A stretch of DNA of 64,000 nucleotides, from positions 20,051-84,050 of the forward strand of contig NZ_WHNY01000019.1 in NCBI RefSeq assembly GCF_013141695.1, given 5' to 3'. Origin of the DNA: Paenibacillus plantarum (GTDB lineage: Bacteria > Bacillota > Bacilli > Paenibacillales > NBRC-103111). Under the pieces are notes generated by a model. That model was not told the DNA's origin. It saw only the letters and a list, made by a program, of their open reading frames with translations, and did not search any database. The stretch's first letter is position 1, and every line of letters starts with the position of its first letter. Shown here piece after piece: positions 1 through 8,698 of the stretch. The position numbers and the translations under genes were made by a program.

Positions 1-762
1 ATCCATGTGCTCCCCGCCAAATGCACAAGAGCTTGTTCTCTCCACAGGAATAGCAATCGATCCTATTTTCTCACCCGTCGCGGGGTCATACCGCCCTACC
101 TGCCAGCCTCCCCACTGCGCAATCCATAACATGCCATCGTTATCCACAGCCATCCCATCTGGAAAACCTTCATCCTCTGCAATGATAACAACCGTGCGCG
201 GATTGGAGATGCTCCCAGACTCACCATCATAGTCATAGGCTACGACTTTCTTCGTCGGAGAATCGATGTAATACATGATGGTGTTATCCGGGCTCCAACC
301 TAATCCATTGGATACCGTAATGCAGCCATCCTCGAGGGTACGAACGGTTCCGTCGATATCCAGACAATATAGTGAACCTGCTGCGACCGACTCACTTAGT
401 GCCATCGTGCCTGCCCAGAACCTGCCAGCTCGATCACATTTCCCATCATTAAACCGGTTATTTGGTAAATGACTCTCAGGATCCACAATAGGTGATAATG
501 TCTCGGTTTCCAAATCCAACAGATGAAAGCCTCGCTCCAAAGCTAGAACCATGCCACCTTGCTGTCTGGGCACGGCGGCTCCGACCTTTTGATCCAATGC
601 AATTGTCCGGTTGCTTCCGTCTGCGGGTTTATACAGATGTACGGCTTGTCCATTAATATCCACCCAGATTAATTGCCCTGTCGTGTGGTCCCAGACGGGA
701 CCTTCGCCAAGATTAGCTTTTACATCCCCAATGCGTTCAATTCCAGTATACTCCTGTGCCAT
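1..762 (-). CDS. SMP-30/gluconolactonase/LRE family protein (3' end outside window)
   Basis: Six-bladed beta-propeller lactonase family; members hydrolyse sugar lactones using one divalent metal. The visible 254 codons start MAQEYTGIERIGDV and contain the family signatures NLGEGPVWD, NRFNDGKCDRAGRFWAGTM, VSNGLGWSPD and FPDGMAVD. These carry the metal ligands: Glu of GEGP, Asn of NGL and Asp of PDGM. The start was chosen because AAGGAGG lies 7 nt before the ATG at 762; another in-frame ATG at 768 is only 1 nt from it. The frame is open to the window edge, so roughly the last 30-40 residues are missing. It points away from the YVTN gene at 929. The substrate cannot be told from sequence. Confidence 0.93.
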   Translation of the reverse strand, partial: MAQEYTGIERIGDVKANLGEGPVWDHTTGQLIWVDINGQAVHLYKPADGSNRTIALDQKVGAAVPRQQGGMVLALERGFHLLDLETETLSPIVDPESHLPNNRFNDGKCDRAGRFWAGTMALSESVAAGSLYCLDIDGTVRTLEDGCITVSNGLGWSPDNTIMYYIDSPTKKVVAYDYDGESGSISNPRTVVIIAEDEGFPDGMAVDNDGMLWIAQWGGWQVGRYDPATGEKIGSIAIPVERTSSCAFGGEHMD

Positions 763-928
763 TACCATGCCTCCTTAGATAGTCGTTCGTAATCATACTC
801 ATGCAATTTTGACGCTGAAACGGTTCAAAAGTTGTGCACCGATACTCTAACTTCAGTCTACCAGTTCCCTACTAGCGTGGTCATGAATATGATTGAAGTA
901 CCACATGTCTTGAGGAAGGGGAGTCTTT

Positions 929-2005
929 ATGATTATCCGTAAAGCTGTGCGCGTTACAAAGCCTAGAATCTCATTGACCAAACCACGCCTAATTGCAACT
1001 ATTCCCGTCAGCAGTCCGGCTGTACAATTCGCTATCAATCCCTTAACGAGTCGGCTATATGTTATTCAAGGTGACAACCACCTTGGTGTTCTGGATACCA
1101 AAACGAACAAAATCATAACCACCATTCAAATTGGTAAAATGCCTTCCTACATGGCTGTCAATACGCGTACGAATCGTATTTATGTATCCAACTTTTACGA
1201 TGGCACCGTTTCCGTTATCAACGGCCTTACGAACCGTGTTATTTCTACCATCAAGGTTGGTGAACGCAGCGATCATATCGCGGTCAACACTCATACGAAT
1301 CTTGTATACGTTTCAACGATCTCCTTACGTTCGCGGAACGCCAATCTCGTCGTACTGAACGGAGCAACCAATAAAATACACAGCAAAATTCCATTCAAAG
1401 GACGCCCTTCGCAAATACTAGTCAATGCTTTGACGAATCGTATTTACGTAACGAATACAACTACGGATACATTAGCCGTAGTCCGAGGAGATACCAATAA
1501 AATCATAGCCACACGGAAAGTCGGAAGAAATCCTGTCATCACACCTGTTCTTGATAGGAAAACAAATCAACTATATGTTGCTAATAATCTAAGTAGGTAC
1601 AGTTCGGTAGTGAATTTGCGTACCCTCCATGTCCGAAAGGTTCATCTTGGAAGACGGCAAAGAGAAATTGCGATAAATCCTCTTACGTGTCGGATTTATA
1701 TTTCAAGTGCCCAAATTTCTGTGAAGGGACGGCTTTTTGTTCTGAATAGCAGAACGAACAAAGTTATTGGTTCGTTAACCGTACCTGCTTTTTCCGATGT
1801 GTTGATTAATCCGCGAACAAACCACTTATTCGTTTCAGAATCAACAGAAACGGGTGCAGTTCCACTAATCGTCTATCATGGCAGCAGCCTAAAGCCTCTC
1901 GCAAAGCTCAAAGTTAGCGCCGGGTCCGGCTCTTTGCTGCTTAATCCGTGCACGAATCGCATTTATGTTGGCGGAGAAAAGACAATAACTGTCATTCAGG
2001 ACTAA
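929..2005 (+). CDS. YVTN-type beta-propeller repeat protein
   Basis: 358 residues built almost wholly of about eight 40-residue propeller repeats of the form TNRIYV-x(n)-V(I/L)N-x-TN(R/K)-I-x-T-I-x-V, the YVTN/YncE seven-bladed type. The start ATG follows AGGAAGGGG by 6 nt. There is no signal peptide or membrane segment, and the first 20 residues are basic (KAVRVTKPRISLTKPRL), so it is either cytoplasmic or carried out by an unusual route. It stands alone between the divergent SMP-30 gene and a hairpin terminator. In other bacteria such propellers act as binding scaffolds; no partner can be named here. The family call is firm and the function is unknown. Confidence 0.85.
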   Translation: MIIRKAVRVTKPRISLTKPRLIATIPVSSPAVQFAINPLTSRLYVIQGDNHLGVLDTKTNKIITTIQIGKMPSYMAVNTRTNRIYVSNFYDGTVSVINGLTNRVISTIKVGERSDHIAVNTHTNLVYVSTISLRSRNANLVVLNGATNKIHSKIPFKGRPSQILVNALTNRIYVTNTTTDTLAVVRGDTNKIIATRKVGRNPVITPVLDRKTNQLYVANNLSRYSSVVNLRTLHVRKVHLGRRQREIAINPLTCRIYISSAQISVKGRLFVLNSRTNKVIGSLTVPAFSDVLINPRTNHLFVSESTETGAVPLIVYHGSSLKPLAKLKVSAGSGSLLLNPCTNRIYVGGEKTITVIQD

Positions 2006-2009
2006 CGAA

Positions 2010-2054
2010 AACAACACCTCGTCAGGAAATATCCTGAGCGAGGTGTTGTTCGAT
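2010..2054. terminator. Bidirectional hairpin terminator after the YVTN gene
   Basis: Long inverted repeat: AACAACACCTCG at 2010-2021 pairs with CGAGGTGTTGTT at 2039-2050. An inner CAGG/CCTG stem and a single bulged base continue the helix. On the plus strand it is followed by CGATTTTG; on the minus strand the arm runs into TTTTCG. It lies 4 nt after the YVTN stop and overlaps the 3' end of the small minus-strand ORF. Confidence 0.8.
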
Positions 2055-2162
2055 TTTGTACAAAGCAGCATCCAATTGCGCAGCCAGACCTGTTCCCATT
2101 TGTAACAAAACCCGGTAGCCACTTCGCTGGAGCTCTTCTCCAGTTTTTTTGTGCGACTCCAT
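2022..2162 (-). CDS. Small 46-residue ORF, hypothetical
   Basis: Open frame with a protein-like composition, starting MESHKKTGEELQRS and ending EQHLAQDIS; it is predicted to be amphipathic helix throughout. An in-frame TAG lies 18 nt upstream of the ATG, so it is not simply the tail of a longer intact gene. No good ribosome binding site sits at the right distance; GGAGAG is more than 20 nt away. Its stop codon lies inside the hairpin it shares with the convergent YVTN gene, which would serve as its terminator. It may be a real small protein or the C-terminal remnant of a lost gene. No family recognised. Confidence 0.3.
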   Translation of the reverse strand: MESHKKTGEELQRSGYRVLLQMGTGLAAQLDAALYKIEQHLAQDIS

Positions 2163-2201
2163 GTAAGAAACTAAGCTCTAACTCTCTCCAACTGCATTGG
2201 T

Positions 2202-2564
2202 TTAAATGAGCACATAGATCTCGTTCCCCTCAACCTCTACCTCATAACCTCGCAATTGCACGCCGCCTTCGACCAAATGCTTGCCATCCGTCAAACCAAA
2301 CTCCCATCCATGCCATGGGCAACGCAAGATTTCCTTATCCCGTCCATATTCATATTCATAAACTAAGGAGGGCAGTCGCGTCCCGCACACGACACCTTCA
2401 CAGACAGGAGCAGCCGCATGAGGACACATATTACGCCATGCATAGTAACTCCCATTTACAAGGAAGACACCAATTTCAATGCCTTTTACTTCGACAACTT
2501 TCCGTCCTTTTTCTGCAAGTTCTTGGACGCTGGCGGCTGCATATCTGGATTTCAATTTGCTCAT
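2202..2564 (-). CDS. Rieske [2Fe-2S] ferredoxin-like protein
   Basis: 120 residues with the two Rieske cluster loops: C-P-H at residues 47-49 and C-P-W-H-G-W-E-F at 83-90. They are separated by a longer loop than in the compact CxH-x15-17-CxxH ferredoxins. The protein is soluble, without signal or membrane segment. Rieske proteins of this size pass electrons to non-haem oxygenases, or occur as accessory proteins of aromatic-ring metabolism. Its ATG overlaps the stop of the upstream amidohydrolase by 4 nt, so the two are translationally coupled and probably work on the same pathway. No oxygenase subunit lies nearby. Cofactor call firm, role inferred. Confidence 0.88.
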   Translation of the reverse strand: MSKLKSRYAAASVQELAEKGRKVVEVKGIEIGVFLVNGSYYAWRNMCPHAAAPVCEGVVCGTRLPSLVYEYEYGRDKEILRCPWHGWEFGLTDGKHLVEGGVQLRGYEVEVEGNEIYVLI

Positions 2565-3676
2565 TGTGAGGAATCCCCCTCACGAACAGAAGAAGTTGCA
2601 GCGATCGGCGCTGGGAAGGTCTCATGTCCATATAACTCCAAAGCATTATCAACCAGAATACGCTGTCTTAAGTCTTTGCGAATGGGTTGCAGCGCCATCT
2701 TGGGATTATCGAAATCCCAGTGTGGATAATCGGATGAGAACATAACCATATTATCCGCGCCTAGCATATCTAATATTTGATTAATATGCTCTGGCTTGCT
2801 TGGCTCTTCAATCGGTTGAGTCGTCAGACGAATATGATCTTTCATGTAATCGGATGGTAATATTTTGAGCCAAGGCACTAAATCTCGAAGTCCTTTGAAA
2901 TTCTTATCCATTCGCCACATCAGATGTGGAAGCCAAGCTATGCCACCTTCAATCGCAACAAATTTCAGCTTAGGAAACTTTTCGAATACCCCTTCACACA
3001 CTAAGCTATTGACATGAGACATGTAATTGATTGGTAAAATATTGTGCCATTCCAAATACGAAGTGGGATAGCCCGATGGCGTCGGAGCTCCTGCAATCCC
3101 TCTTCCCTCTGTACCTGGATGAACGGCAACAGGCAGTCCATTACGCTCAGCCGCTTCATAGATAGGGTGAAAAAAGCGCTGACCGAACAGCATACGAGAG
3201 CCGCTGCACATAATAACCTGAATCATGTCCGGGTGCTTGGCCATACGATCAATTTCCTTCGCAGCCGCAATCGGATCAGCATGATTGATCAAGATGGATC
3301 CTTTATACACAGGACTTGCCTTCAACCATGTTTCGACCAGCCAATCATTGTAAGCACTTGCGACAACATTGCCATAGTCTGGATTCGGATTCAAGGAAAT
3401 CCCCAATATCCCAGAACCGGTCAGTATCCCATAATCAATGCCATATTTATGAAAATGATGCTTCAACATATGCTGCGGATTACTGCCAGGGATTCCTCCA
3501 CCATCAGGCACAGCGTCTTTGCGCATCACTCCTACTGGAGAATGCCAGCCACCGCCATAGCCTGGTCCGGCAGACAGCCAATGATCGTGCCAGACCTTAG
3601 GCAAAAAGGGCAGCAGATCTCTCGAATGAGCTATCGCATTATGGACATCTGTGTCAATAATATTCGGTTTATTCAT
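2561..3676 (-). CDS. Amidohydrolase-2 family metal-dependent hydrolase/decarboxylase
   Basis: 371 residues from the chosen start. TIM-barrel amidohydrolase of the ACMSD-like group (PF04909 type): N-terminal metal motif DTDVH, central HPGTEG histidine, and C-terminal SSDYPHWDFDNP with the catalytic aspartate. The open frame reaches back to 3736, but GAGGAG lies 9 nt before the ATG at 3676, giving a protein starting MNKPNIIDTDVHN, the normal family N terminus. The first 20 codons of the longer frame are therefore left out. Members hydrolyse or non-oxidatively decarboxylate small aromatic or heterocyclic acids; the substrate is unknown. Coupled to the downstream Rieske gene. Confidence 0.85.
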   Translation of the reverse strand: MNKPNIIDTDVHNAIAHSRDLLPFLPKVWHDHWLSAGPGYGGGWHSPVGVMRKDAVPDGGGIPGSNPQHMLKHHFHKYGIDYGILTGSGILGISLNPNPDYGNVVASAYNDWLVETWLKASPVYKGSILINHADPIAAAKEIDRMAKHPDMIQVIMCSGSRMLFGQRFFHPIYEAAERNGLPVAVHPGTEGRGIAGAPTPSGYPTSYLEWHNILPINYMSHVNSLVCEGVFEKFPKLKFVAIEGGIAWLPHLMWRMDKNFKGLRDLVPWLKILPSDYMKDHIRLTTQPIEEPSKPEHINQILDMLGADNMVMFSSDYPHWDFDNPKMALQPIRKDLRQRILVDNALELYGHETFPAPIAATSSVREGDSSQ

Positions 3677-3927
3677 CTTCAACATCTCCTCAGGTGTGAG
3701 CTTGTAATCGCTTATATATACAACTATAAGCATCAAACCTGCTGACGTACATGAAGATATGTTGCGGAAAACTGGATTTTTGTTATGTCATGTAATCACT
3801 TTTTTCATGATCAAATTTGGAGGGATATTCCAGGCAAAAGTCAGTGTATCAAATTAACTGAAGCGTTACATAGAGTTTAAGTCCGAAATGGACTGGTCAT
3901 ACTTAAAAGTATCTACAATCATGAGGA

Positions 3928-4404
3928 GTGGGACGTATTTTCATTAATATCCTAATAGGCTTTGTTATTCCCTGGTTATTCGGGGTAGCCTGGTTTAAAA
4001 AAGCTCCAACCATCGCCATACTCATATTTCCCGTTTCTGCCATCATCTCATCGCTTATCAATGCGATTGGCTATCACGTGCAATTTTGGGATTTCACTCC
4101 AAAAATTGAGGATGATGAAACGATTTCTGCGCTTCCTTTTGACATTGGACTCTATCCCTTGGCATCCTGTATTGGCATCTACTGGATTGATTTTAAGAAA
4201 AAACATCCTCTAGTTGTCCTCATTTTAATTTCGATTACACTGACATGTCTCGAATATATCACATATCTCACTGGCAAGGTGGAATATGGCCATGGGTGGA
4301 CAATTGGCTGGACTTTCGTTTCTTATTTCATCGCTGTTACCGCTGTATTTGGATTCTATTCGTTAGCGAAAAAGCACGGTATAAACTTTACCAGTACAAA
4401 GTAA
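3928..4404 (+). CDS. CBO0543-type small integral membrane protein
   Basis: 158 residues with about five hydrophobic membrane segments and the pattern of the CBO0543 family, common in Bacilli and Clostridia and of unknown function. The conserved acidic loop FDIGLYPLASCIG lies near residue 70. The start is doubtful: GTG at 3928 overlaps its own GAGGAG ribosome binding site and an in-frame TGA lies directly upstream at 3922. ATT at 3937 is better spaced but non-standard. The gene may have lost its original 5' end. No functional partner nearby. Confidence 0.65.
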   Translation: MGRIFINILIGFVIPWLFGVAWFKKAPTIAILIFPVSAIISSLINAIGYHVQFWDFTPKIEDDETISALPFDIGLYPLASCIGIYWIDFKKKHPLVVLILISITLTCLEYITYLTGKVEYGHGWTIGWTFVSYFIAVTAVFGFYSLAKKHGINFTSTK

Positions 4405-4436
4405 TGCTTCTTAATAAAATGAAAGATCCGCCCCAG

Positions 4437-4765
4437 CGTTCGTCGTTACAGCGTGGTGAGGTGGGGGTTTCTGACACTTTCGCTGCTGTAAGCGTGTTTT
4501 TCATCGTTACAGCGTCGTGAGGTGGGGGTTTCTGGCACTTTCGCTGCTGTAAGCGTGTTTTTCATCGTTACAGCGTCGTGAGGTGGGGGTTTCTGGCACT
4601 TTCGATGCTGTAAGCGTGTTTTTCGTCGTTACAGCGTGGTGAGGTGGGGGTTTCTGGCACTTTCCGCTGCTGTAAGCGTGTTTTTCATCGTTACAGCGTG
4701 GTGAGGTGGGGGTTTCTGGCACTTTCCGCTGCTGTAAGCGTGTTTTTCATCGTTACAGTGTGGTC
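4437..4765. repeat. Tandem array of 61-62 bp direct repeats, about 5.4 copies
   Basis: Copies begin near 4441, 4502, 4563, 4624, 4686 and 4748 (the last is partial). Each contains TTACAGCG, GAGGTGGGGGTTTCTGGCAC, CGCTGCTGTAAGCG and GTTTTTCATCG. TTACAGC and GCTGTAA are inverted both within and across units, so several alternative hairpins can form. Copies differ by only a few substitutions and one inserted C. It follows the CBO0543 gene and precedes the GH88 terminator. Open frames through it are a by-product of the repeats. Confidence 0.9.
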
Positions 4766-4853
4766 AGGTAGGTTGCCTGGTCCCTTTTCATGCCTTTAGT
4801 GATGTTTTTCATCACTATTGCATGCTAGGGCACGGGACTTCGGCCCTTTTCGC

Positions 4854-4894
4854 AAAAAATGAGCTAAGCGCAACATGCCGCTTAGCTCATTTTT
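4854..4894. terminator. Intrinsic terminator of the GH2-GH88 operon
   Basis: Stem of about 15 bp: AATGAGCTAAGCG pairs with CGCTTAGCTCATT around an 8-nt loop, with A/T tracts on both sides, so it can work in both directions. It lies 2 nt after the GH88 stop. Confidence 0.85.
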
Positions 4895-4896
4895 CA

Positions 4897-6051
4897 TTAA
4901 AATATCCGCTGCTTCCAACCGACCAGCTTAGCAAGCGCTTCAACGTAATAGTAATCGCCATAGATGAGCGAAACATTCACATTCGAATCAGCAGGTTTAT
5001 TCCCTGTTCCCTCGAGTAGAATAGCTTGGTGTTCGGGCTTATCCCACGTACCGTAATTCACTGTAAGTGACAGCAGCATTTCTTCTGCTGCACGGAGATA
5101 CATCGCACCTTCGTTTGGCGGCAGGAAAGTCGCTAACTCAATCAACCCGGAAGCTGCACAGGAAGCGGCAGATGTATCTCTTGGCTCGTTATCCAGCGAC
5201 GCATCCGCACGGAAATCCCAGTGTGCCACGTGATCTTCGGGTAGGCACGCCAAGAAGTAGTTCGCCACGCGCTGAGCTGCTTTTAAGTACTTGGTGTCTC
5301 CTGTGAAGCGATACACATTGGCCAATCCGTGCAAGGCCCACGCTGCGCCTCGGCTCCAAGCCGAATGCGGGCCGGCGCCTTGACCACCAAGCGATTCAAT
5401 CAGCTCGCCTGTCTTCGGATCAAAGCTCAAGATATGGTTCACGGAGCCATCTTCCCGGATGAACTTCTGAACAACCGTATCGGCTTGTGCTCTTCCGATA
5501 TGTTCAAAGCGCGGGTCTCCTGTCGTCTCGGCTGCCCAGAATAAAATGGACAGATTCATCGTAGAATCGATGATCGACCAACCTAACTTGTCTTGGTTCC
5601 ACGCGCGAAGGAAGTTACCTGCGATGTTGAATCGGCCTGCCAGGAAATTGGCTGCTTGTAGGCCACGACGCAAACCATCTTTATCACCTGTCAGCTTATG
5701 TTTAATGACCGCTGTAGGCAAATATTGAAAACCGACGTCATGATGAAAATTATGATCTTGAATACTTTTTTGCTCAAACTTACCATCCCAATCCCAGGCT
5801 GCTTCCTTGTAGTGCTCTTGTCCAGTCATTTCATGCATAATCCAAAGAATGCCCGGCCAGAAACCTGACGTCCACCAATCGATCCGCATATCATCATAAA
5901 CGCCGTCTTCTTTGGCAACATGCGGAGATTTCTCCCCAATTTGCTCGATCATCCGATCAACCTTCACTTGAAGCTCTTTCCATACTTCCGGCAAAATATC
6001 TTCTAGTTTCTGTGCGTTATGCCATTTTGCTGCATTCATAAGTTCACTCAT
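4897..6051 (-). CDS. GH88 unsaturated glucuronyl/galacturonyl hydrolase
   Basis: 384 residues, full length for the family. An (alpha/alpha)6 barrel enzyme that hydrates the double bond of the 4,5-unsaturated uronic acid left at the non-reducing end of oligosaccharides by polysaccharide lyases. The two catalytic aspartates are visible as D105 (HHDVGFQ) and D162 (SIIDSTMN). WWTSGFWPGILW near residue 59 and the HSAWSRGAAWALHG stretch are also typical. No signal peptide, so it acts in the cytoplasm. The start has GAGGAGG 8 nt upstream. It lies 22 nt downstream of the GH2 gene and is surely co-transcribed with it. Exact polymer (glycosaminoglycan, gellan, xanthan, pectin-type) unknown. Confidence 0.92.
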   Translation of the reverse strand: MSELMNAAKWHNAQKLEDILPEVWKELQVKVDRMIEQIGEKSPHVAKEDGVYDDMRIDWWTSGFWPGILWIMHEMTGQEHYKEAAWDWDGKFEQKSIQDHNFHHDVGFQYLPTAVIKHKLTGDKDGLRRGLQAANFLAGRFNIAGNFLRAWNQDKLGWSIIDSTMNLSILFWAAETTGDPRFEHIGRAQADTVVQKFIREDGSVNHILSFDPKTGELIESLGGQGAGPHSAWSRGAAWALHGLANVYRFTGDTKYLKAAQRVANYFLACLPEDHVAHWDFRADASLDNEPRDTSAASCAASGLIELATFLPPNEGAMYLRAAEEMLLSLTVNYGTWDKPEHQAILLEGTGNKPADSNVNVSLIYGDYYYVEALAKLVGWKQRIF

Positions 6052-6073
6052 TGTATACGCCTCCTCAAAATGG

Positions 6074-8581
6074 TTACTTCACAACTTCTATGACTGCTGT
6101 TACCGTAGACATACCTTCACATGCAGCACTAACAACGGATGTGTATTTCCGCTGAACATCTCTAGTCCCAATGGAAGCCAGTGATGATGCTGGGCCACCT
6201 GCACTTACGAAATCCGTAACCGTCATGCCAGCCGGCAAGCCACCTGTCGGATCTACATATATTCCTGCACGACCACTAGCTAGCTGAACCTGTCTCGATC
6301 CACGAATCGTGCCGAGATTATCGAGTAGCTTCCCATCCCCAGCAATCCCAAAACGGACAAACCTAGCTGCATCGGGACAAAAGATTCCATTTGCATCATA
6401 CGCACCGACTTCTACGTAAACGCGTCCATCGTCTAAAGTTTCCGTCTTTACTTGAATCTCTGACGGCTCACCCCACGCATCCGATTGATACGTGAATTGC
6501 AGCTCGTCGCTTACAATCTCGCCGTTGCAGATTGCTTCCGCACGCACATGATACTCACCCGCGGTCAACACCACTTCCCACCGAAGACCCGCGCATGGAA
6601 AATCTTGCGAATCGCGCTGCTTCACACCCAAACTCTCTCCATTCAGAAAAAGCTCAACTTGTTCGGCGTTCGAGTACACTTTGATCAGCTTTCGTTCACC
6701 CTCCGCGCCCCAGCGAATTGGCATCGTATGACCATAAATACGAACCATCGGCTTGTCTGACCAGTAGGATTGGAACACATAGAAGGCTTCTTTCGGCGTG
6801 AGATCACGTTCGACGATACCCTTCATATTCAAATACGGAATCGGTGAATCCGGCCGCACCGGTGTCGCAAAATCCTTGAAAGACCACTGCGCCGCACCCG
6901 TCAGCCAATCCATCTTCTCCTGCGATTTCAAGTACCAATCGATCATTTCGCAGAAATACGTTTCCGACCAATCGCCATCTCGTGATACGCGAGGCTCGCC
7001 CCCCGTTAATAAGTAATCCCCATCACGCTCATCCGTGACGCCGTCTGTTTTTTCCATAAAAGCAAAGCCCGTGAACGGTTTCTCCACATGCCGAGTTGGC
7101 AAATTGTCCGCTCCCCACTCCATATGGAAGAACGAATCCACATTCTCAAAAGCCGTCTGACAACTTGATTCATAGTCGGTATACACGCCACGATACCAGC
7201 CTGCCCAAATGGAAGGCGAATACACATCGATAATGTCCTTGCAAAATTCACATCGACGGATCGCAGTTAATCGGCTTGGATCCAACTCATGCGACAGATC
7301 GTGCAACTTTTTCATGAACGTACGAATTTCTTGCTGATCAAAATGATCGAAATCGCACTCCCAATCGTTCTCATTACCTAATCCCCATAAAATGACGGAA
7401 GGGTGGTTGTAATGCTGTTCAATCATCGCCGTTAGCATATCGATACATTGTTGACGATACTCCGGACCACCTAATCCACCGCGGCACCAAGGAATCTCCT
7501 CCCAGACGAGAATGCCTAGCTCATCACATAGGTCCAGCACGATGCGAGACTGCTGATAATGTCCTAGGCGGATGAAATTCGCGCCCATGCCTTTAATAAG
7601 CTGCATTTCTTCACGCAGCATTTCCTCTGTCATCGCAGCCCCTACTGCTGCATGATCCTCATGCCGATGCGTACCGCGCAGCAAGAGACGCTCGCCGTTC
7701 AGCTTAAACGGACCTTGCTTCACAAATTCAAACGTTCGAAAGCCGAACCGTTCTTGACTTATCGTTTCGCCATCCGAACAGACGAGGGCAACGGAGCAGT
7801 CGAATAAATAAGGATCTGTGACGGACCATAGATGTGGGTTCTGCACCTCAAAGGCCGCAATCTCCTTCTCATCCTGCCATGCCGGCAAAGAAATCTCCGT
7901 TTGGCCGACAATGGTTCCATCTTGTTGCTTCAGCACAATCGTGAGCTTGATGTTCTCCGCGAGTTGGTCAGGATTGTACAACTTAGCTCGTACTTTTACT
8001 TTCCCGCTTCGAGCGGATTGTGCAGACAAATCTTCCAGAACAGTCTCCACATGCACCTGAGCCAAAGAAATCTGCGGCACATAGACAAGATTCACATAGC
8101 GATATACACCGCCATACAGATTGAAATCACTCGCATCAGACGGAATCGTCTCCAATTCTCGGCTGTTATCACAAGCAATCGCGATCGGCACATGCCCCGC
8201 ATATCGCTCAATCTCCTTCGAACGCGTCATCGCTTCCGAAATATCCACTGTGAATTCGTCGTATCCGCCCAGGTGGGAATCCACCTTTTCGGTATAGACA
8301 TACACATCCGTGCGTTGCCCTGCCCCTTCAAAATGCAGCAGCGTTCTCCCCTTCGGATAAGGGTTATGTACCTCCAATTTGTTGCGATACCAGCCTTGTC
8401 CTTGATAATATTTATGATCGGGATCCATCACATCATATCCGTTATACGTATGTGGAAGCGTAACCGATTCCCATGGCACATTATAATGATTTTGCAGCTT
8501 GTCTGAACGCCATACTTCCCAAACTCCGCCTAAGGATCCGCGATAGTGCTCCCATTGCTCATTTAAACGCTGTTTCAACAT
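6074..8581 (-). CDS. Glycoside hydrolase family 2 (beta-galactosidase/glucuronidase-like)
   Basis: 835 residues, cytoplasmic. Order: N-terminal jelly-roll sugar-binding domain (about 15-165), immunoglobulin-like domain (170-285), TIM barrel (290-590), and C-terminal beta domains including a DUF4982-like stretch (WEVVLTAGEYHVRAEA, about 690). The acid/base glutamate is E404 in LGNEND and the nucleophile E488 in FHMEWG. The start is supported by AGGAGGAGA 9 nt upstream. First gene of the GH2-GH88 operon; the pairing suggests stepwise breakdown of a uronate-containing oligosaccharide. Transcribed divergently from the AraC regulator at 8699, which probably controls it. Linkage specificity cannot be read from sequence. 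Confidence 0.92.
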   Translation of the reverse strand: MLKQRLNEQWEHYRGSLGGVWEVWRSDKLQNHYNVPWESVTLPHTYNGYDVMDPDHKYYQGQGWYRNKLEVHNPYPKGRTLLHFEGAGQRTDVYVYTEKVDSHLGGYDEFTVDISEAMTRSKEIERYAGHVPIAIACDNSRELETIPSDASDFNLYGGVYRYVNLVYVPQISLAQVHVETVLEDLSAQSARSGKVKVRAKLYNPDQLAENIKLTIVLKQQDGTIVGQTEISLPAWQDEKEIAAFEVQNPHLWSVTDPYLFDCSVALVCSDGETISQERFGFRTFEFVKQGPFKLNGERLLLRGTHRHEDHAAVGAAMTEEMLREEMQLIKGMGANFIRLGHYQQSRIVLDLCDELGILVWEEIPWCRGGLGGPEYRQQCIDMLTAMIEQHYNHPSVILWGLGNENDWECDFDHFDQQEIRTFMKKLHDLSHELDPSRLTAIRRCEFCKDIIDVYSPSIWAGWYRGVYTDYESSCQTAFENVDSFFHMEWGADNLPTRHVEKPFTGFAFMEKTDGVTDERDGDYLLTGGEPRVSRDGDWSETYFCEMIDWYLKSQEKMDWLTGAAQWSFKDFATPVRPDSPIPYLNMKGIVERDLTPKEAFYVFQSYWSDKPMVRIYGHTMPIRWGAEGERKLIKVYSNAEQVELFLNGESLGVKQRDSQDFPCAGLRWEVVLTAGEYHVRAEAICNGEIVSDELQFTYQSDAWGEPSEIQVKTETLDDGRVYVEVGAYDANGIFCPDAARFVRFGIAGDGKLLDNLGTIRGSRQVQLASGRAGIYVDPTGGLPAGMTVTDFVSAGGPASSLASIGTRDVQRKYTSVVSAACEGMSTVTAVIEVVK

Positions 8582-8619
8582 CTTACATGTCTCCTCCTAG
8601 TTGCGCATTCACTTAACTC

Positions 8620-8686
8620 CATCGTATCAAAAAAAAGAACATAAAAGTTTATGCCTCTTATGATAAAATGTTGTTAGAATACGATG
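8620..8686. promoter_or_regulatory. Divergent promoter region with an 8-bp inverted repeat
   Basis: CATCGTAT at 8620-8627 and ATACGATG at 8679-8686 are exact inverted copies, 59 bp apart start to start, flanking the AT-rich middle of the 117-bp region between the GH2 gene and the AraC gene. Two separated half-sites like these suit a dimeric AraC-type regulator acting on both promoters. Inference only. Confidence 0.4.
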
Positions 8687-8698
8687 AGGTGATCTCTT

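Noticed and set aside
4507..4722. Minus-strand repeat ORF in the 61-bp array
   Set aside because: The reading frame is a by-product of the tandem repeat; frame changes at the 62-bp units and it has no ribosome binding site.
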